Below are positions 8,800 to 16,763 of a stretch of 64,000 nt of DNA, piece by piece. Under the pieces are notes generated by a model. It had not been told where the DNA came from and did not search any database. It saw only the letters and a list, made by a program, of their open reading frames with translations. The first letter of the stretch is position 1. Each line of letters begins with the position of its first letter. The position numbers and the translations under genes are program-made. Source of the stretch: Thermococcus barossii (lineage in GTDB: Archaea; Methanobacteriota_B; Thermococci; Thermococcales; Thermococcaceae); NCBI RefSeq assembly GCF_002214465.1, contig NZ_CP015101.1, positions 565,013-629,012 on the forward strand, given 5' to 3'.

Positions 8800-9215
8800 T
8801 CCTCACCACCCTCCTCGGTGGGTGTTTCTTCGGCTCCCTCGGGAGCCTCAACTTTCTCCTTCTCCTTGGCCTCCAAGTGCTCCCTGTACCTGTCAACAAC
8901 GCTGCCCTCCCAGAGGGGTATGCCGCTCTTATAGGCCGCCCTTATGAGCGCGTGGGCGCTTATCGGGTTGGTGAGCAGCAGAAAGACTGCTATGACCACC
9001 GTCTTCGTGAGCCAGGGAATGCTTCCGAAGTCCGTGCCGAGGGCCCAGATTCCTACGCCCACCAGGACACCGAGTGAACCGAGCGTGGCGCTCTTGGTCG
9101 ATGTCTGCATCCTGTTGTAGACGTCGGGCATTCTTATGAGGCCCAGTGCCGACAGGAAGTAGAAGAAAGTTCCCAGCAGTACGAGGATTTCCCCGATGGC
9201 TGCGAGCGCGTTCAT
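8796..9215 (-). CDS. mbxC: MBX/MBS complex subunit MbxC (MrpG-like)
   Basis: 139-residue MrpG/MnhG-family subunit with three membrane segments. The family motif LGLIRMPDVYNRMQTSTKSATLG (core RMPDVYNRM) is clear. The C-terminal roughly 40 residues are charged and rich in Glu, Lys and Pro, again a hydrophilic tail beyond the family fold. It overlaps mbxB and mbxD by 4 bp each. Confidence 0.93.
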   Translation of the reverse strand: MNALAAIGEILVLLGTFFYFLSALGLIRMPDVYNRMQTSTKSATLGSLGVLVGVGIWALGTDFGSIPWLTKTVVIAVFLLLTNPISAHALIRAAYKSGIPLWEGSVVDRYREHLEAKEKEKVEAPEGAEETPTEEGGEE

Positions 9216-9466
9216 AGGCCTCCCTCCAGGTAGCGCGCGAATGCTATGACTCCACCGAAGGCTAGTATGGCGTAAACCAGCGCAACGTCGAGGAATATCA
9301 TCCTCTGGTAGTAGAGCGCGAAGAGAACCATGAGTCCCGTGGTTATCGTGGTCATGATGTCGACGGCAACGAGCCTGTCAACGGTGGTCGGTCCTCTGAA
9401 TACCCTGTACATGCTGAGCAGCGTTGCTATGGCTATAAGAGCGAGATAAATGTTTATCCCTATCAT
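9212..9466 (-). CDS. mbxB: MBX/MBS complex subunit MbxB (MrpF-like)
   Basis: 84-residue MrpF/MnhF-like protein with three membrane helices. The motif YRVFRGPTTVDRLVAVDIM with the conserved Asp is visible near residues 20-38. It overlaps both flanking genes by 4 bp. Together with MbxA and MbxC it forms the Mrp-type sodium/proton antiporter module. Confidence 0.93.
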   Translation of the reverse strand: MIGINIYLALIAIATLLSMYRVFRGPTTVDRLVAVDIMTTITTGLMVLFALYYQRMIFLDVALVYAILAFGGVIAFARYLEGGL

Positions 9467-9969
9467 CCGAAGATCACCTTCAGGAACTTTTCAAAGGGCT
9501 GGGTTATGTTCTTGGAGGCGCCTTCGACAGAATCATCCTTGACATCTATCCAGTGGATGAAGTACTTGTCCCCATCCACGTCGAGGGTTATGGTTCCCGG
9601 AGTTAGGGTGATGGAGTTAGCCAGGCTGAGCTTCCCAACGTCACTTTCGAGAACGGTCTTGCACTCAACTATTCCCGGGTTTATGGGTCTCTTGGGATGC
9701 AGAACCCTGTATGCGACGTCGAGGTTTGCCATTATCATCGCCCACAGGAAGTAGGGGATGTACGCTATGGCATATGCTATCCTCTTTGGACTGAGGTTTG
9801 CGAGGCCGTTCGTTGTGAATATCTCGTAGGTGAAGGCACCGACGATGAGTGACAGTAGCAGGCCGATTTCCAGTTCCTGTGGGTCCAAACTGGCCGTTAG
9901 AAACAGCCATATCAGGAACAGTACGATAACCGTGTACAGGTAGCGGCTTATCCTGCTTGCTTCTCCCAT
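9463..9969 (-). CDS. mbxA: MBX/MBS complex subunit MbxA (MrpE-like), first gene of operon
   Basis: 168-residue MrpE/MnhE-like protein. Two or three N-terminal membrane segments are followed by a soluble domain with the family motif LANSITLTPGTITLDVDGDKYFIHWID (core NSITLTPGT). The start at 9969 follows GGAGGGTTGTCG. It heads 13 minus-strand genes, mostly overlapping by 4 bp, consistent with one transcript from the promoter at about 10020-10091. Confidence 0.93.
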   Translation of the reverse strand: MGEASRISRYLYTVIVLFLIWLFLTASLDPQELEIGLLLSLIVGAFTYEIFTTNGLANLSPKRIAYAIAYIPYFLWAMIMANLDVAYRVLHPKRPINPGIVECKTVLESDVGKLSLANSITLTPGTITLDVDGDKYFIHWIDVKDDSVEGASKNITQPFEKFLKVIFG

Positions 9970-10021
9970 TCGACAACCCTCCGCAGGTTGATGGAAGTGC
10001 TCCCAATAGAGTTAAGCGAAG

Positions 10022-10091
10022 CTAATTTTTGGTTTTAAACAATGACTTATAAACCTTACCTGCGAAGAACAAAGGTTTAAAACGTTTGGTT
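10022..10091 (-). promoter_or_regulatory. mbx operon promoter with two SurR-type motifs
   Basis: On the minus strand a TATA box (TTTATAAG, 10053-10046) predicts transcription from about 10022-10025, a leader of roughly 55 nt. Two perfect GTTn3AAC motifs flank it: GTTTTAAAC at 10032-10040, between TATA and start, and GTTTAAAAC at 10075-10083. The second extends to the full GTTn3AACn5GTT form (GTTTAAAACgtttgGTT, 10075-10091). GTTn3AAC is the published recognition element of SurR, the sulfur-responsive regulator of Thermococcales. The position over the core promoter suits repression without sulfur. Binding here is inferred. A 7-bp inverted repeat (CATCAGA/TCTGATG, 10102-10122) lies further upstream. 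Confidence 0.72.
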
Positions 10092-10234
10092 AAAATAGGG
10101 GCATCAGACTTGTTCTCTGATGTTAGAAAGGGTTCCTCATGGCGCATAACTTGAGAGGAGTCACGAAGTTCCCAAATCTGTTCCCGGAATTCATGGAAAA
10201 ATTGACAAAAATTTCAGTCAAATTGGAGAATCCG

Positions 10235-10735
10235 TTAGTAGATGGATATCCTCTTGACACCCTCGAGCTTCGAAAGCTCGTTGATGAGGTCGCCCGGGAT
10301 AGGCTTTTCGGTGATTATCGTGAGCGTTGCCTCGGGGTAGAGTTCGGGGTCTTCGGCAACGACTTGGATGATGTTTATATCCCTCTCGGCTATCTTCTGG
10401 GCGATCTTGGCGAGGATCCCTATAGCCCGGGGTTCTGGCTCGATCTCTATGACGCCGTAGCCGACGTGCCTGCCGACGTACTTCATGTGAACGGTTGGCT
10501 CGAGGTTTGTGTATATCTCCTTCAGCTCGGGTATCTTGAGTATCATCCCGACTGTTTCCTTCACAACGCGCCGATCAACGTCAAGGGCCTTCGCAATCTT
10601 GGTGTACGGAACCTCTATGTCGCCAGCCTTAATCTTCATGTCATCTGAGACCCTGAGACCGTACTTGAGAAGCGTCTTGGCTATCTGCTTCCTAACGGGA
10701 TACTCGTCAAAGTAATGCTCAATCTTTCCCCACAT
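10235..10735 (-). CDS. ACT-domain regulator of amino acid metabolism (COG2150-like)
   Basis: 166-residue protein with an N-terminal helix-turn-helix-like region (residues 10-75; VPYTKIAKALDVDRRVVKETV) and a C-terminal ACT domain (residues 90-166; GYGVIEIEPEPRAIGILAKIA, ending GVKRISIY). Such proteins are predicted amino-acid-sensing regulators. The start at 10735 follows GGGTGATAGGGA. It is upstream of and co-oriented with the mbx operon, but a 265-bp spacer with a separate promoter separates them. Its ligand is unknown. Confidence 0.78.
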   Translation of the reverse strand: MWGKIEHYFDEYPVRKQIAKTLLKYGLRVSDDMKIKAGDIEVPYTKIAKALDVDRRVVKETVGMILKIPELKEIYTNLEPTVHMKYVGRHVGYGVIEIEPEPRAIGILAKIAQKIAERDINIIQVVAEDPELYPEATLTIITEKPIPGDLINELSKLEGVKRISIY

Positions 10736-10853
10736 TCCCTATCACCCACACTAGTCCATCATTAGACTGTTTAATTCAATAATATTAAAATGTTTCCATG
10801 TTCGCATGATGGCAAAAGGCCTCTCCTTAAAAACCTTTGGGCCTAATGCCGGG

Positions 10854-10904
10854 AATCCGCCACCAAGGAGCGGATGTTTTATCCATCGGCGGATTTTTAA
10901 AACC
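10854..10904 (+). promoter_or_regulatory. Nested GCGGAT inverted repeats at the radical SAM gene promoter
   Basis: An outer dyad AATCCGCC (10854-10861)/GGCGGATT (10888-10895) encloses another GCGGAT copy (10870-10875) and a GGAT-n5-ATCC dyad (10872-10884). The right arm abuts the TATA-like ATTTTTAAAA at about 10893-10902, which predicts an almost leaderless transcript for the gene at 10923. Multiple half-sites of alternating orientation suggest cooperative regulator binding. The regulator is unknown. Confidence 0.45.
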
Positions 10905-10922
10905 TCCACGAAACCCGCAAAT

Positions 10923-12182
10923 ATGATCGAGGTAAGGCTCCCCCACACCCGTTTTGAGGACATCGGTGAGAGAGTAAGGCTGGTGTGGCGCGAGACGCTC
11001 TACGCTGACTTTGAGAAGGATGAGCTCGTGAGGGTTATTAAAAGGAAATACCGCGTGAGACCCGAGATAACCGCGAAGAACGGAGCCTTGGTCATAGACA
11101 CGGACTATCCAGATGTTGAGAAGTACGTTGCAATCTACGTCCAGAACAATCTCGGTGCCCTTTTAAGGAACCGCTACACCGGGAGGAAGGTCCTCTACAT
11201 CCACGAGGGTATGGGAATTCCCCTTCTCGGCTACAACGCCTTCGGGCTGATTGACAGGGGCACTAACCTCATTCAAGTTCGTGGTGTAAGCGGGTGCAAC
11301 CTCAGCTGCGTCTTCTGCTCCGTTGACGAAGGGCCCTACTCGAGGACGAGGAAGCTCGACTATGTGGTTGACATAGACTACCTTATGAAGTGGTTCGACG
11401 AGGTGGCCAGGATAAAGGGCAAAGGACTCGAAGCTCACCTCGATGGCCAGGGTGAACCTTTAATCTACCCCTTCCGCGTTGAGCTGGTTCAAGCCCTCCG
11501 AGAGCACCCAAACGTTTCGGTAATTTCGATGCAGAGCAACGGAACGTTGCTGACCGACAGGCTGGTGGAGGAGCTGGCCGAGGCCGGCCTCGACAGGGTG
11601 AACCTTTCGATACATTCCCTCGACCCCGACAAAGCGAAGATGCTCATGGGCATGAAGAGCTACGACCTTGAGCATGTCCTTGAGATGGCGGAGGCTTTAG
11701 TCAACGCTGGGATAGACGTTCTCATCGCTCCGGTCATAATCTTCGGGATAAACGACGACGAGGCCGAGGCATTCATAGAGTTCGCGAGGAGGATAGGTGC
11801 CGGAAAGCGCTGGCCCGCCCTCGGTTTCCAGAACTACATCCCCTACAAGTTCGGCAGGAACCCGACGATAGCAAAGCTCGTCCCCTTCAAGGAATTCTAC
11901 GCCTGGCTCAGGAAGCTGGAGGAAAAAACGGGGATGAAGCCCCTCGTCCTGAGGCCGAAGCACTTCGGCATGGAGAAGCGAGAGTTCATTCCGCTCGCCT
12001 TCCGGGCGGGTGAGGTAGTCAAGGCAGAAGTCGTCCTCCCCGGGAGGATAAAGGGTGAAATGCTGGCGAAAGCCAGGAACAGGCTCATCGAGGTCATAAA
12101 TACGGACGCCGAGATAGGAGACAGAATCCGGGTGAGGATAGTCAGGACGAGGCACGGTATTTACATCGGCACGCCTGTATGA
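10923..12182 (+). CDS. Radical SAM protein with C-terminal TRAM-like domain (COG2100-like)
   Basis: 419-residue radical SAM enzyme. The cluster motif CNLSCVFC lies near residue 125, followed by the SAM-binding region (DGQGEPLIYP) and a (beta/alpha) barrel. The last roughly 65 residues (VKAEVVLPGRIKGEMLAKARN...RIRVRIVRTRHGIYIGTPV) resemble a TRAM RNA-binding domain, so an RNA-modifying role is plausible. It resembles the uncharacterised archaeal COG2100 group; no substrate is known to me. The ATG at 10923 is chosen because the in-frame codons back to 10806 run through the promoter dyads. Confidence 0.8.
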   Translation: MIEVRLPHTRFEDIGERVRLVWRETLYADFEKDELVRVIKRKYRVRPEITAKNGALVIDTDYPDVEKYVAIYVQNNLGALLRNRYTGRKVLYIHEGMGIPLLGYNAFGLIDRGTNLIQVRGVSGCNLSCVFCSVDEGPYSRTRKLDYVVDIDYLMKWFDEVARIKGKGLEAHLDGQGEPLIYPFRVELVQALREHPNVSVISMQSNGTLLTDRLVEELAEAGLDRVNLSIHSLDPDKAKMLMGMKSYDLEHVLEMAEALVNAGIDVLIAPVIIFGINDDEAEAFIEFARRIGAGKRWPALGFQNYIPYKFGRNPTIAKLVPFKEFYAWLRKLEEKTGMKPLVLRPKHFGMEKREFIPLAFRAGEVVKAEVVLPGRIKGEMLAKARNRLIEVINTDAEIGDRIRVRIVRTRHGIYIGTPV

Positions 12183-12267
12183 TAGCTTGCCTTTATCATA
12201 TGAATCATGCGAGAACCGGGCCGCTGTCTCCACCTCATGACCACTTCAATGTCGAATTCACTAATTT

Positions 12268-12308
12268 TTTGAACATCGTTCAAATTTAACTCCAAAAAGT
12301 TTAAATTC
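12268..12308 (+). promoter_or_regulatory. Promoter with TTTGAAC-n3-GTTCAAA operator
   Basis: A perfect 7-bp dyad with a 3-bp spacer (TTTGAAC 12268-12274, GTTCAAA 12278-12284) lies just upstream of a TATA-like box (AAAGTTTAAATT, about 12296-12307) that serves the gene at 12339. Its size and symmetry suit an Lrp/AsnC- or MarR-type dimer. The regulator is not identifiable. Confidence 0.45.
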
Positions 12309-12338
12309 CGGTATGGTGTTATGTTACTGGGGGAAGGA

Positions 12339-12932
12339 ATGAGAAGAGTGCACCTTGTTGGTATAGTCGTGATAATCCTGGTCCTTGCGTTCTACTTCGG
12401 CGACTTTGCTCTGGCAAAGTCCGAAACACATTCAACCGCACGGGTTGGAGCATTGAAGAACGCCAACGCGACCTTCTATACTGGCTTCTGCGTTTATCCG
12501 AACTCTCCATTTGGAAAACTCGTGACCGGTGAGCTGATGTCCAAGGGATACAGGGTTCTTCTCCTCTCGGCCCCCGTTGAGTGCGACGGTCAATTCTTAG
12601 CCGTGTGGGTTGAGTGGTCCAACGTCAGCTATTCTCCCGTATTTGCGCGGGGCGAGGTAAGGGTCGTCGCGATATACTCAAGCGCTGGCGATCCCTCTCA
12701 CTACCTCAGGTACAGGAACGCCACCGATAAGAAAAGGGCGCTGATAGAGTTCTTGAACACCACGGGACCACAGGTTCAGGCGTACATTCTGGCTGACATC
12801 TCCGACGAATCGGTGGGAATTATAAGCGTCAGGGGTTATCACAACTACCTCCTGAAACAAGCGGCCGAAGTTATAGCCGACCGGGTTCAAGACCTCGAAC
12901 TGGAGGGGAAGAGGGAGAAAAGCTCTGATTAA
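12339..12932 (+). CDS. Hypothetical membrane-anchored or secreted protein
   Basis: 197-residue protein with one N-terminal hydrophobic segment (VHLVGIVVIILVLAFYFGDFA, about residues 4-24) after two arginines: a signal peptide or anchor. The rest is soluble with two cysteines (GFCVYP, PVECDG). I recognise no family. Start choice is weak: 12339 gives the expected charged N-terminus, 12321 is possible, and a GTG at 12348 has the best-spaced purine tract. Its stop overlaps the end of wecB by 4 bp (convergent). Confidence 0.6.
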   Translation: MRRVHLVGIVVIILVLAFYFGDFALAKSETHSTARVGALKNANATFYTGFCVYPNSPFGKLVTGELMSKGYRVLLLSAPVECDGQFLAVWVEWSNVSYSPVFARGEVRVVAIYSSAGDPSHYLRYRNATDKKRALIEFLNTTGPQVQAYILADISDESVGIISVRGYHNYLLKQAAEVIADRVQDLELEGKREKSSD

Positions 12933-14062
12933 ATGAACCTTGAGCTCTTCACCTTTAGTTTTCCCTCTTTGTAAAGTCCCAGCAGTATGTCGGCTATCCT
13001 CTCCCCAGATTTTCCATCGCCGAATGGGTTCGGCGCGCTCGCCATTCTCCTGTAGAACTCCTTATCACCCATGAGCCTTCTCAAATAGCCTATAGCCCTC
13101 TCCTTTTCGAGACCAACCAGGACATTGCCGCCGGCCTCAATCGTTTCCGGCCTTTCCGTGTTGTAGCGGAGGGTTAAGCAGGGCACGTTGAGGATTATCG
13201 CCTCCTCCTGTATTCCACCGGAGTCCGTCATTATCGCAAAGGCGTTCTTCTCCAGCCTGAGGAAGTCGAGGTAGCCGAGGGGTTTGGTTACAATCAGGTT
13301 TTCGGCCGAGCTTACCCTCTCCCACAGGCCGAACTCCTTCAGCCTGTTCCTCGTGCGAGGGTGCATGGGGTAGATTCCGGTCATCGGCAGGCTCTCGAAG
13401 ATTTTCACCAGCTTAGCCAGGTTCTCCCTGCTGTCTGTGTTCTCGGCCCTGTGGGCTGTTATCAGAACGTACTCCCTTGGCCTCAGGCCGAACCTTTCCA
13501 GGACGTCGCTCTTGCTCTCGGCCAGCTCAGCGTTCTGAAGAACCGCATCAACGACGGTGTTGCCGACGACGTAGACGTTCTCCGCTATGCCCTCGCGTTC
13601 AAGGTTCTTTCTGGCCTCCTCGGTCGGCGCGAAGAGAACCTCGCTCGCGTGATCCGCTAAAACCCTGTTTATCTCCTCCGGCATCGTCCTGTCAAAGCTC
13701 CTCAGGCCCGCTTCAACGTGAGCAACCGGTATCTTCAGCTTGACGCTTGCCAGGGCTCCGGCCAGAACCGTGTTGGTGTCTCCCTGGACAATGGTTACAT
13801 CTGGCCTTTCTTCCATCAGGACCCGTTCGATCTTTATCATCGCCGTCCCGGTCTGCTCCGCCTGTGTTCCGGAGCCGACCTCCAGGTGGTGGTCTATCTC
13901 GGGAAGCCCGAGCTCCTCAAGGAAGACCCTGCTCATCTCGTAGTCGTAGTGCTGGCCCGTGTGCACGAGAAGCGGTTTAACCTCTCTCTCCTCAAACGCC
14001 CTTATGACGGGGGCGAGCTTTATTATCTCCGGCCGCGTTCCGAAGACGAAGGCGGGCTTCAA
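12929..14062 (-). CDS. wecB: UDP-N-acetylglucosamine 2-epimerase
   Basis: Converts UDP-GlcNAc to UDP-ManNAc in the cytoplasm, a precursor step for cell-surface or N-linked glycans. 377 residues, normal for the family. The N-terminal GTRPEIIKLAPVIRAF, the HTGQHYDYEM motif, VQGDTNTVLAG, HVEAGLRS, MHPRTRN and TDSGGIQEEA are all WecB hallmarks. The ATG overlaps the wecC stop by 4 bp, so the two enzymes are co-translated. Confidence 0.95.
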   Translation of the reverse strand: MKPAFVFGTRPEIIKLAPVIRAFEEREVKPLLVHTGQHYDYEMSRVFLEELGLPEIDHHLEVGSGTQAEQTGTAMIKIERVLMEERPDVTIVQGDTNTVLAGALASVKLKIPVAHVEAGLRSFDRTMPEEINRVLADHASEVLFAPTEEARKNLEREGIAENVYVVGNTVVDAVLQNAELAESKSDVLERFGLRPREYVLITAHRAENTDSRENLAKLVKIFESLPMTGIYPMHPRTRNRLKEFGLWERVSSAENLIVTKPLGYLDFLRLEKNAFAIMTDSGGIQEEAIILNVPCLTLRYNTERPETIEAGGNVLVGLEKERAIGYLRRLMGDKEFYRRMASAPNPFGDGKSGERIADILLGLYKEGKLKVKSSRFI

Positions 14063-15345
14063 TACTCCCCCCTCCCGACGCCCCTGAAGAGGAAACTCTT
14101 CGGGGGCTCCTCGACTACGTGCCTGCCGTCTATCAAAATTCTTGTCCTCATGAGCCTGCCGAGTTTCTTCCAGTCGAGGGACTTAAAGACCGTGTGGTCA
14201 GTTGCTATGACGACCGCGTCGGCACCTTCCACCGCCTCCTCAACGCTTCCCGCGCTCCCCCCAACGAAGGGGTCGTGGGTTCTCACCTCCGCGACGTCAC
14301 CTTCGATGGCCCCTATGAAGGCCAGGGCGGGGGAATTCCTTGTGTCATCGCTGTCGCCCTTGTAGGCCAGACCGAGAACCGCCACTACAGCGTCCTCCGG
14401 TGGAACGTTGAGTTCCCTGAGGGCCGAGAAGAGCAGATCCTTGGTGAAAAGGGGCATCGAGTCGTTTATTTCCCTTGCCAGCCTTATCAGCCCGAAGTCC
14501 CTCTCGGCGGGCCAGACGAGAAGGTGGGGATCCTTTGGAAGGCAGTGGCCGCCGACGCCTATGCCGGGTGAGTGTATCCTGACCCTCGGGTGGGTGTTGG
14601 CCAGCTCAATAGCCTCAAAGACGTCTATCTCATACTGGTGGGCGAGGAAGGCGAATTCGTTCGCCAAGGCTATGTTGACGTCGCGGAAGGTGTTCTCCAT
14701 TAGCTTGACGACTTCACTAACGGTGGAGCTGGTTTTGAAGGTCTGCCCCTTGACGAAGGTACGGTAGAGGCTTTCGGCAAGCTCGGCACTTTCGGGGGTT
14801 ATCCCGCCGAAGATGCGCGAGTTGTAGACGAGCTCCTTAAATATCCTCCCCGGCATCACCCTCTCCGGGGCGTGAACCATGTGGAAGTCCCTTCCAGCCT
14901 TGAAGCCCGTTAGCTCCTCTATGAGCGTTGCCATCTTAACTGTGGTGAGCGGTGGAACGGTGCTTTCGATTATTATGAGGGAGCCTTTTTTCATCGTGTT
15001 GGCAACCGTCTTGACGGCGTTCTCAAGGTATGAGAGGTCAGGCGTCTTGTCGTCCTTTAAAGGCGTCTGCACGCAGATTATATACACATCCTTGCCCCTG
15101 ATGTCTTCCGGGTCAGATGTTGCTCTCAGGTTGCCGTTTTCAATGGCCCTTTTAAGGAGGCTGTCTATCTCCGGTTCCACGATGTGAGCCTTCCCGGAGT
15201 TTATCTTTTCAACGACCTCCTTTCTAATCTCGTATCCGGTGACTCTAAAACCTGCGTTGGCGAACATTATCGCAGTTGGAAGACCTATGTAACCCAGACC
15301 TATCACGGCTATCTCTGCACTTCTGTTTTCTATCCTGTCCAGCAT
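14059..15345 (-). CDS. wecC: UDP-N-acetyl-D-mannosamine dehydrogenase
   Basis: NAD-dependent oxidation of UDP-ManNAc to UDP-ManNAc uronate, using the product of wecB. An N-terminal Rossmann motif (VIGLGYIGLPTAIMFANAG), the catalytic GVGGHCLPKDP motif (Cys near residue 260) and the C-terminal YKGDSDDTRNSPA motif are present. ATG at 15345 is chosen over the GTG at 15354 because GGGTGG ends five bases before it. A TATA-like TTTTATTC near 15380 could drive this two-gene operon. Confidence 0.94.
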   Translation of the reverse strand: MLDRIENRSAEIAVIGLGYIGLPTAIMFANAGFRVTGYEIRKEVVEKINSGKAHIVEPEIDSLLKRAIENGNLRATSDPEDIRGKDVYIICVQTPLKDDKTPDLSYLENAVKTVANTMKKGSLIIIESTVPPLTTVKMATLIEELTGFKAGRDFHMVHAPERVMPGRIFKELVYNSRIFGGITPESAELAESLYRTFVKGQTFKTSSTVSEVVKLMENTFRDVNIALANEFAFLAHQYEIDVFEAIELANTHPRVRIHSPGIGVGGHCLPKDPHLLVWPAERDFGLIRLAREINDSMPLFTKDLLFSALRELNVPPEDAVVAVLGLAYKGDSDDTRNSPALAFIGAIEGDVAEVRTHDPFVGGSAGSVEEAVEGADAVVIATDHTVFKSLDWKKLGRLMRTRILIDGRHVVEEPPKSFLFRGVGRGEY

Positions 15346-15629
15346 GCTTTCCACCCACTACCCGTAACTCCGTCCCTGAATAAAAGCCTTTTCCAAAAAA
15401 CGATTTCCGGCCGGATTTCCCTCATCTACCTGACTTTGGCCTCTCTCGGCCCCTCCAACGTTTTTCTTCCCGCAGGATATCGTGTGCTTTTCTCAATTTC
15501 ACCGAAAGAAAGCGTTTTAAACGTTCCTTGGCCTTAAAACGGCATGACAAAACTTTGAAAAGAACGCTTCACAATCGTTTTTGGGAAAGCCTTATATTGA
15601 ACAGAGTTGTCCAGTAGTTGGGTGGTAAA
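15346..15629. other. 284-bp divergent spacer between wecC and the DUF354 gene
   Basis: The longest gene-free stretch. A TATA-like CCTTATATTG (15590-15599) gives a short leader for the gene at 15630, and a minus-strand TATA-like element near 15380 serves wecC. A GTTTTAAAC (15514-15522) matches the short SurR motif but lacks the extension and is far from both start sites. No small gene or guide RNA was recognised. Confidence 0.5.
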
Positions 15630-16763
15630 ATGAAAGTATGGATTGACATCACGAACGCCCCTCACGTTCACTTCTTCAAAGGTGTAATAAGGGAGCTGGA
15701 GAAGGCTGGACATGAGGTTCTGGTCACGACCCGTGAGTTCGACGGGCTCACCGGAATCCTCGACATGTTGGGATTTGATTACTATGTGGTGGGAAAGCAC
15801 GGCGGTGCCACCCTTGAAGGCAAGCTCCTGGCGGGTACCGAGAGGATGTACAAGCTGTCCAAGCTCATAATTGAGGAAAAACCCGACCTGGCCCTTTACA
15901 AACACTCTGCTGAAGCTCCGAGGGTTGCCTTCGGCCTCCAGATACCCTCGGTAGGTTTTGTTGACAACGAAACGGCCGTTGCCCAGAACAAGCTGATACT
16001 CCCCTACACCACACTCCTTCTCTACCCAACAGCCATTGACGCCTACGAACTCCTCAGAAGCGGCGCCGACCCAAACGGAATGCGCCCAGTTAAGGGCTTT
16101 TCAGAGCTGGCCCATCTCTACGGCTTCATTCCAGATAAGAAGGTTTTGAAGGAGCTGGGTCTGAGGCGCGGGGAGTACATAGTCATGCGCACTGAGCCGA
16201 TAAAGGCCAACTACTTCAACGGGCCTCCGAGGAGCGTTCTTGAGGACGTTATTCCGCTCCTCCCGGATGTCCCTATAGTACTTTTCCCAAGAACAGAGGA
16301 GCAGAGGAGACGTTTTGAACACTTTGAAAATGTGCTGATGCCTGAAAAGCCGGTTGACAGTCTCAGCCTGCTATACTACGCTAAACTCATGATAGGTGCC
16401 GGTGGAACAATGAATAGGGAAGCCATAGCCCTCGGAACCCCCACAATCTCCACCTACCCCGGAAGATTGCTGGCGGTCACCAAGTGGCTCGTGGAGAAGG
16501 GTGTGAAGTTCCACTCAACCGACCCGGTGAAGGTCGCCATGATGGCGGAGCGCATGATGGAGATGAACGGTAGCTACCGGACCTATATACGGAGCGTCGT
16601 GAGCGGTTTCGAGAATCCAATGGATGTAATCCTGCGCGAGATAGAGACCTACGAGGAGTTCGGAACGTTCATGACGACGAAGGTGGAGGAGACTTTAGAC
16701 CCCGGCAACGCGCGGGGTTATGTAGGCCTCAATGAAGGCCGCAACAAGGAGGAGCAGAACTGA
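15630..16763 (+). CDS. DUF354 family glycosyltransferase-like protein
   Basis: 377-residue protein resembling COG1817/DUF354, which has a GT-B-like fold related to UDP-GlcNAc 2-epimerases. It opens MKVWIDITNAPHVHFF and carries GAGGTMNREAIALGTPTIS (core GGTMNREA), typical of the family. Function is not established; its position next to wecBC suggests surface polysaccharide work. The ATG at 15630 follows GGTGG. The last 23 codons run antiparallel into the next gene, and this tail (GLNEGRNKEEQN) looks non-conserved. Confidence 0.82.
   Translation: MKVWIDITNAPHVHFFKGVIRELEKAGHEVLVTTREFDGLTGILDMLGFDYYVVGKHGGATLEGKLLAGTERMYKLSKLIIEEKPDLALYKHSAEAPRVAFGLQIPSVGFVDNETAVAQNKLILPYTTLLLYPTAIDAYELLRSGADPNGMRPVKGFSELAHLYGFIPDKKVLKELGLRRGEYIVMRTEPIKANYFNGPPRSVLEDVIPLLPDVPIVLFPRTEEQRRRFEHFENVLMPEKPVDSLSLLYYAKLMIGAGGTMNREAIALGTPTISTYPGRLLAVTKWLVEKGVKFHSTDPVKVAMMAERMMEMNGSYRTYIRSVVSGFENPMDVILREIETYEEFGTFMTTKVEETLDPGNARGYVGLNEGRNKEEQN

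Noticed and set aside
10139-10648. Plus-strand open frame opposite the ACT regulator gene
   Set aside because: It lies almost entirely antisense to a well-supported gene, its ATG has no ribosome binding site, and its composition is that of a codon-position shadow.
15514-15522. GTTTTAAAC as a SurR site in the wecC/DUF354 spacer
   Set aside because: Matches only the short motif, which is A/T-rich enough to occur by chance near promoters; no GTT extension and not positioned at a TATA box or start site.
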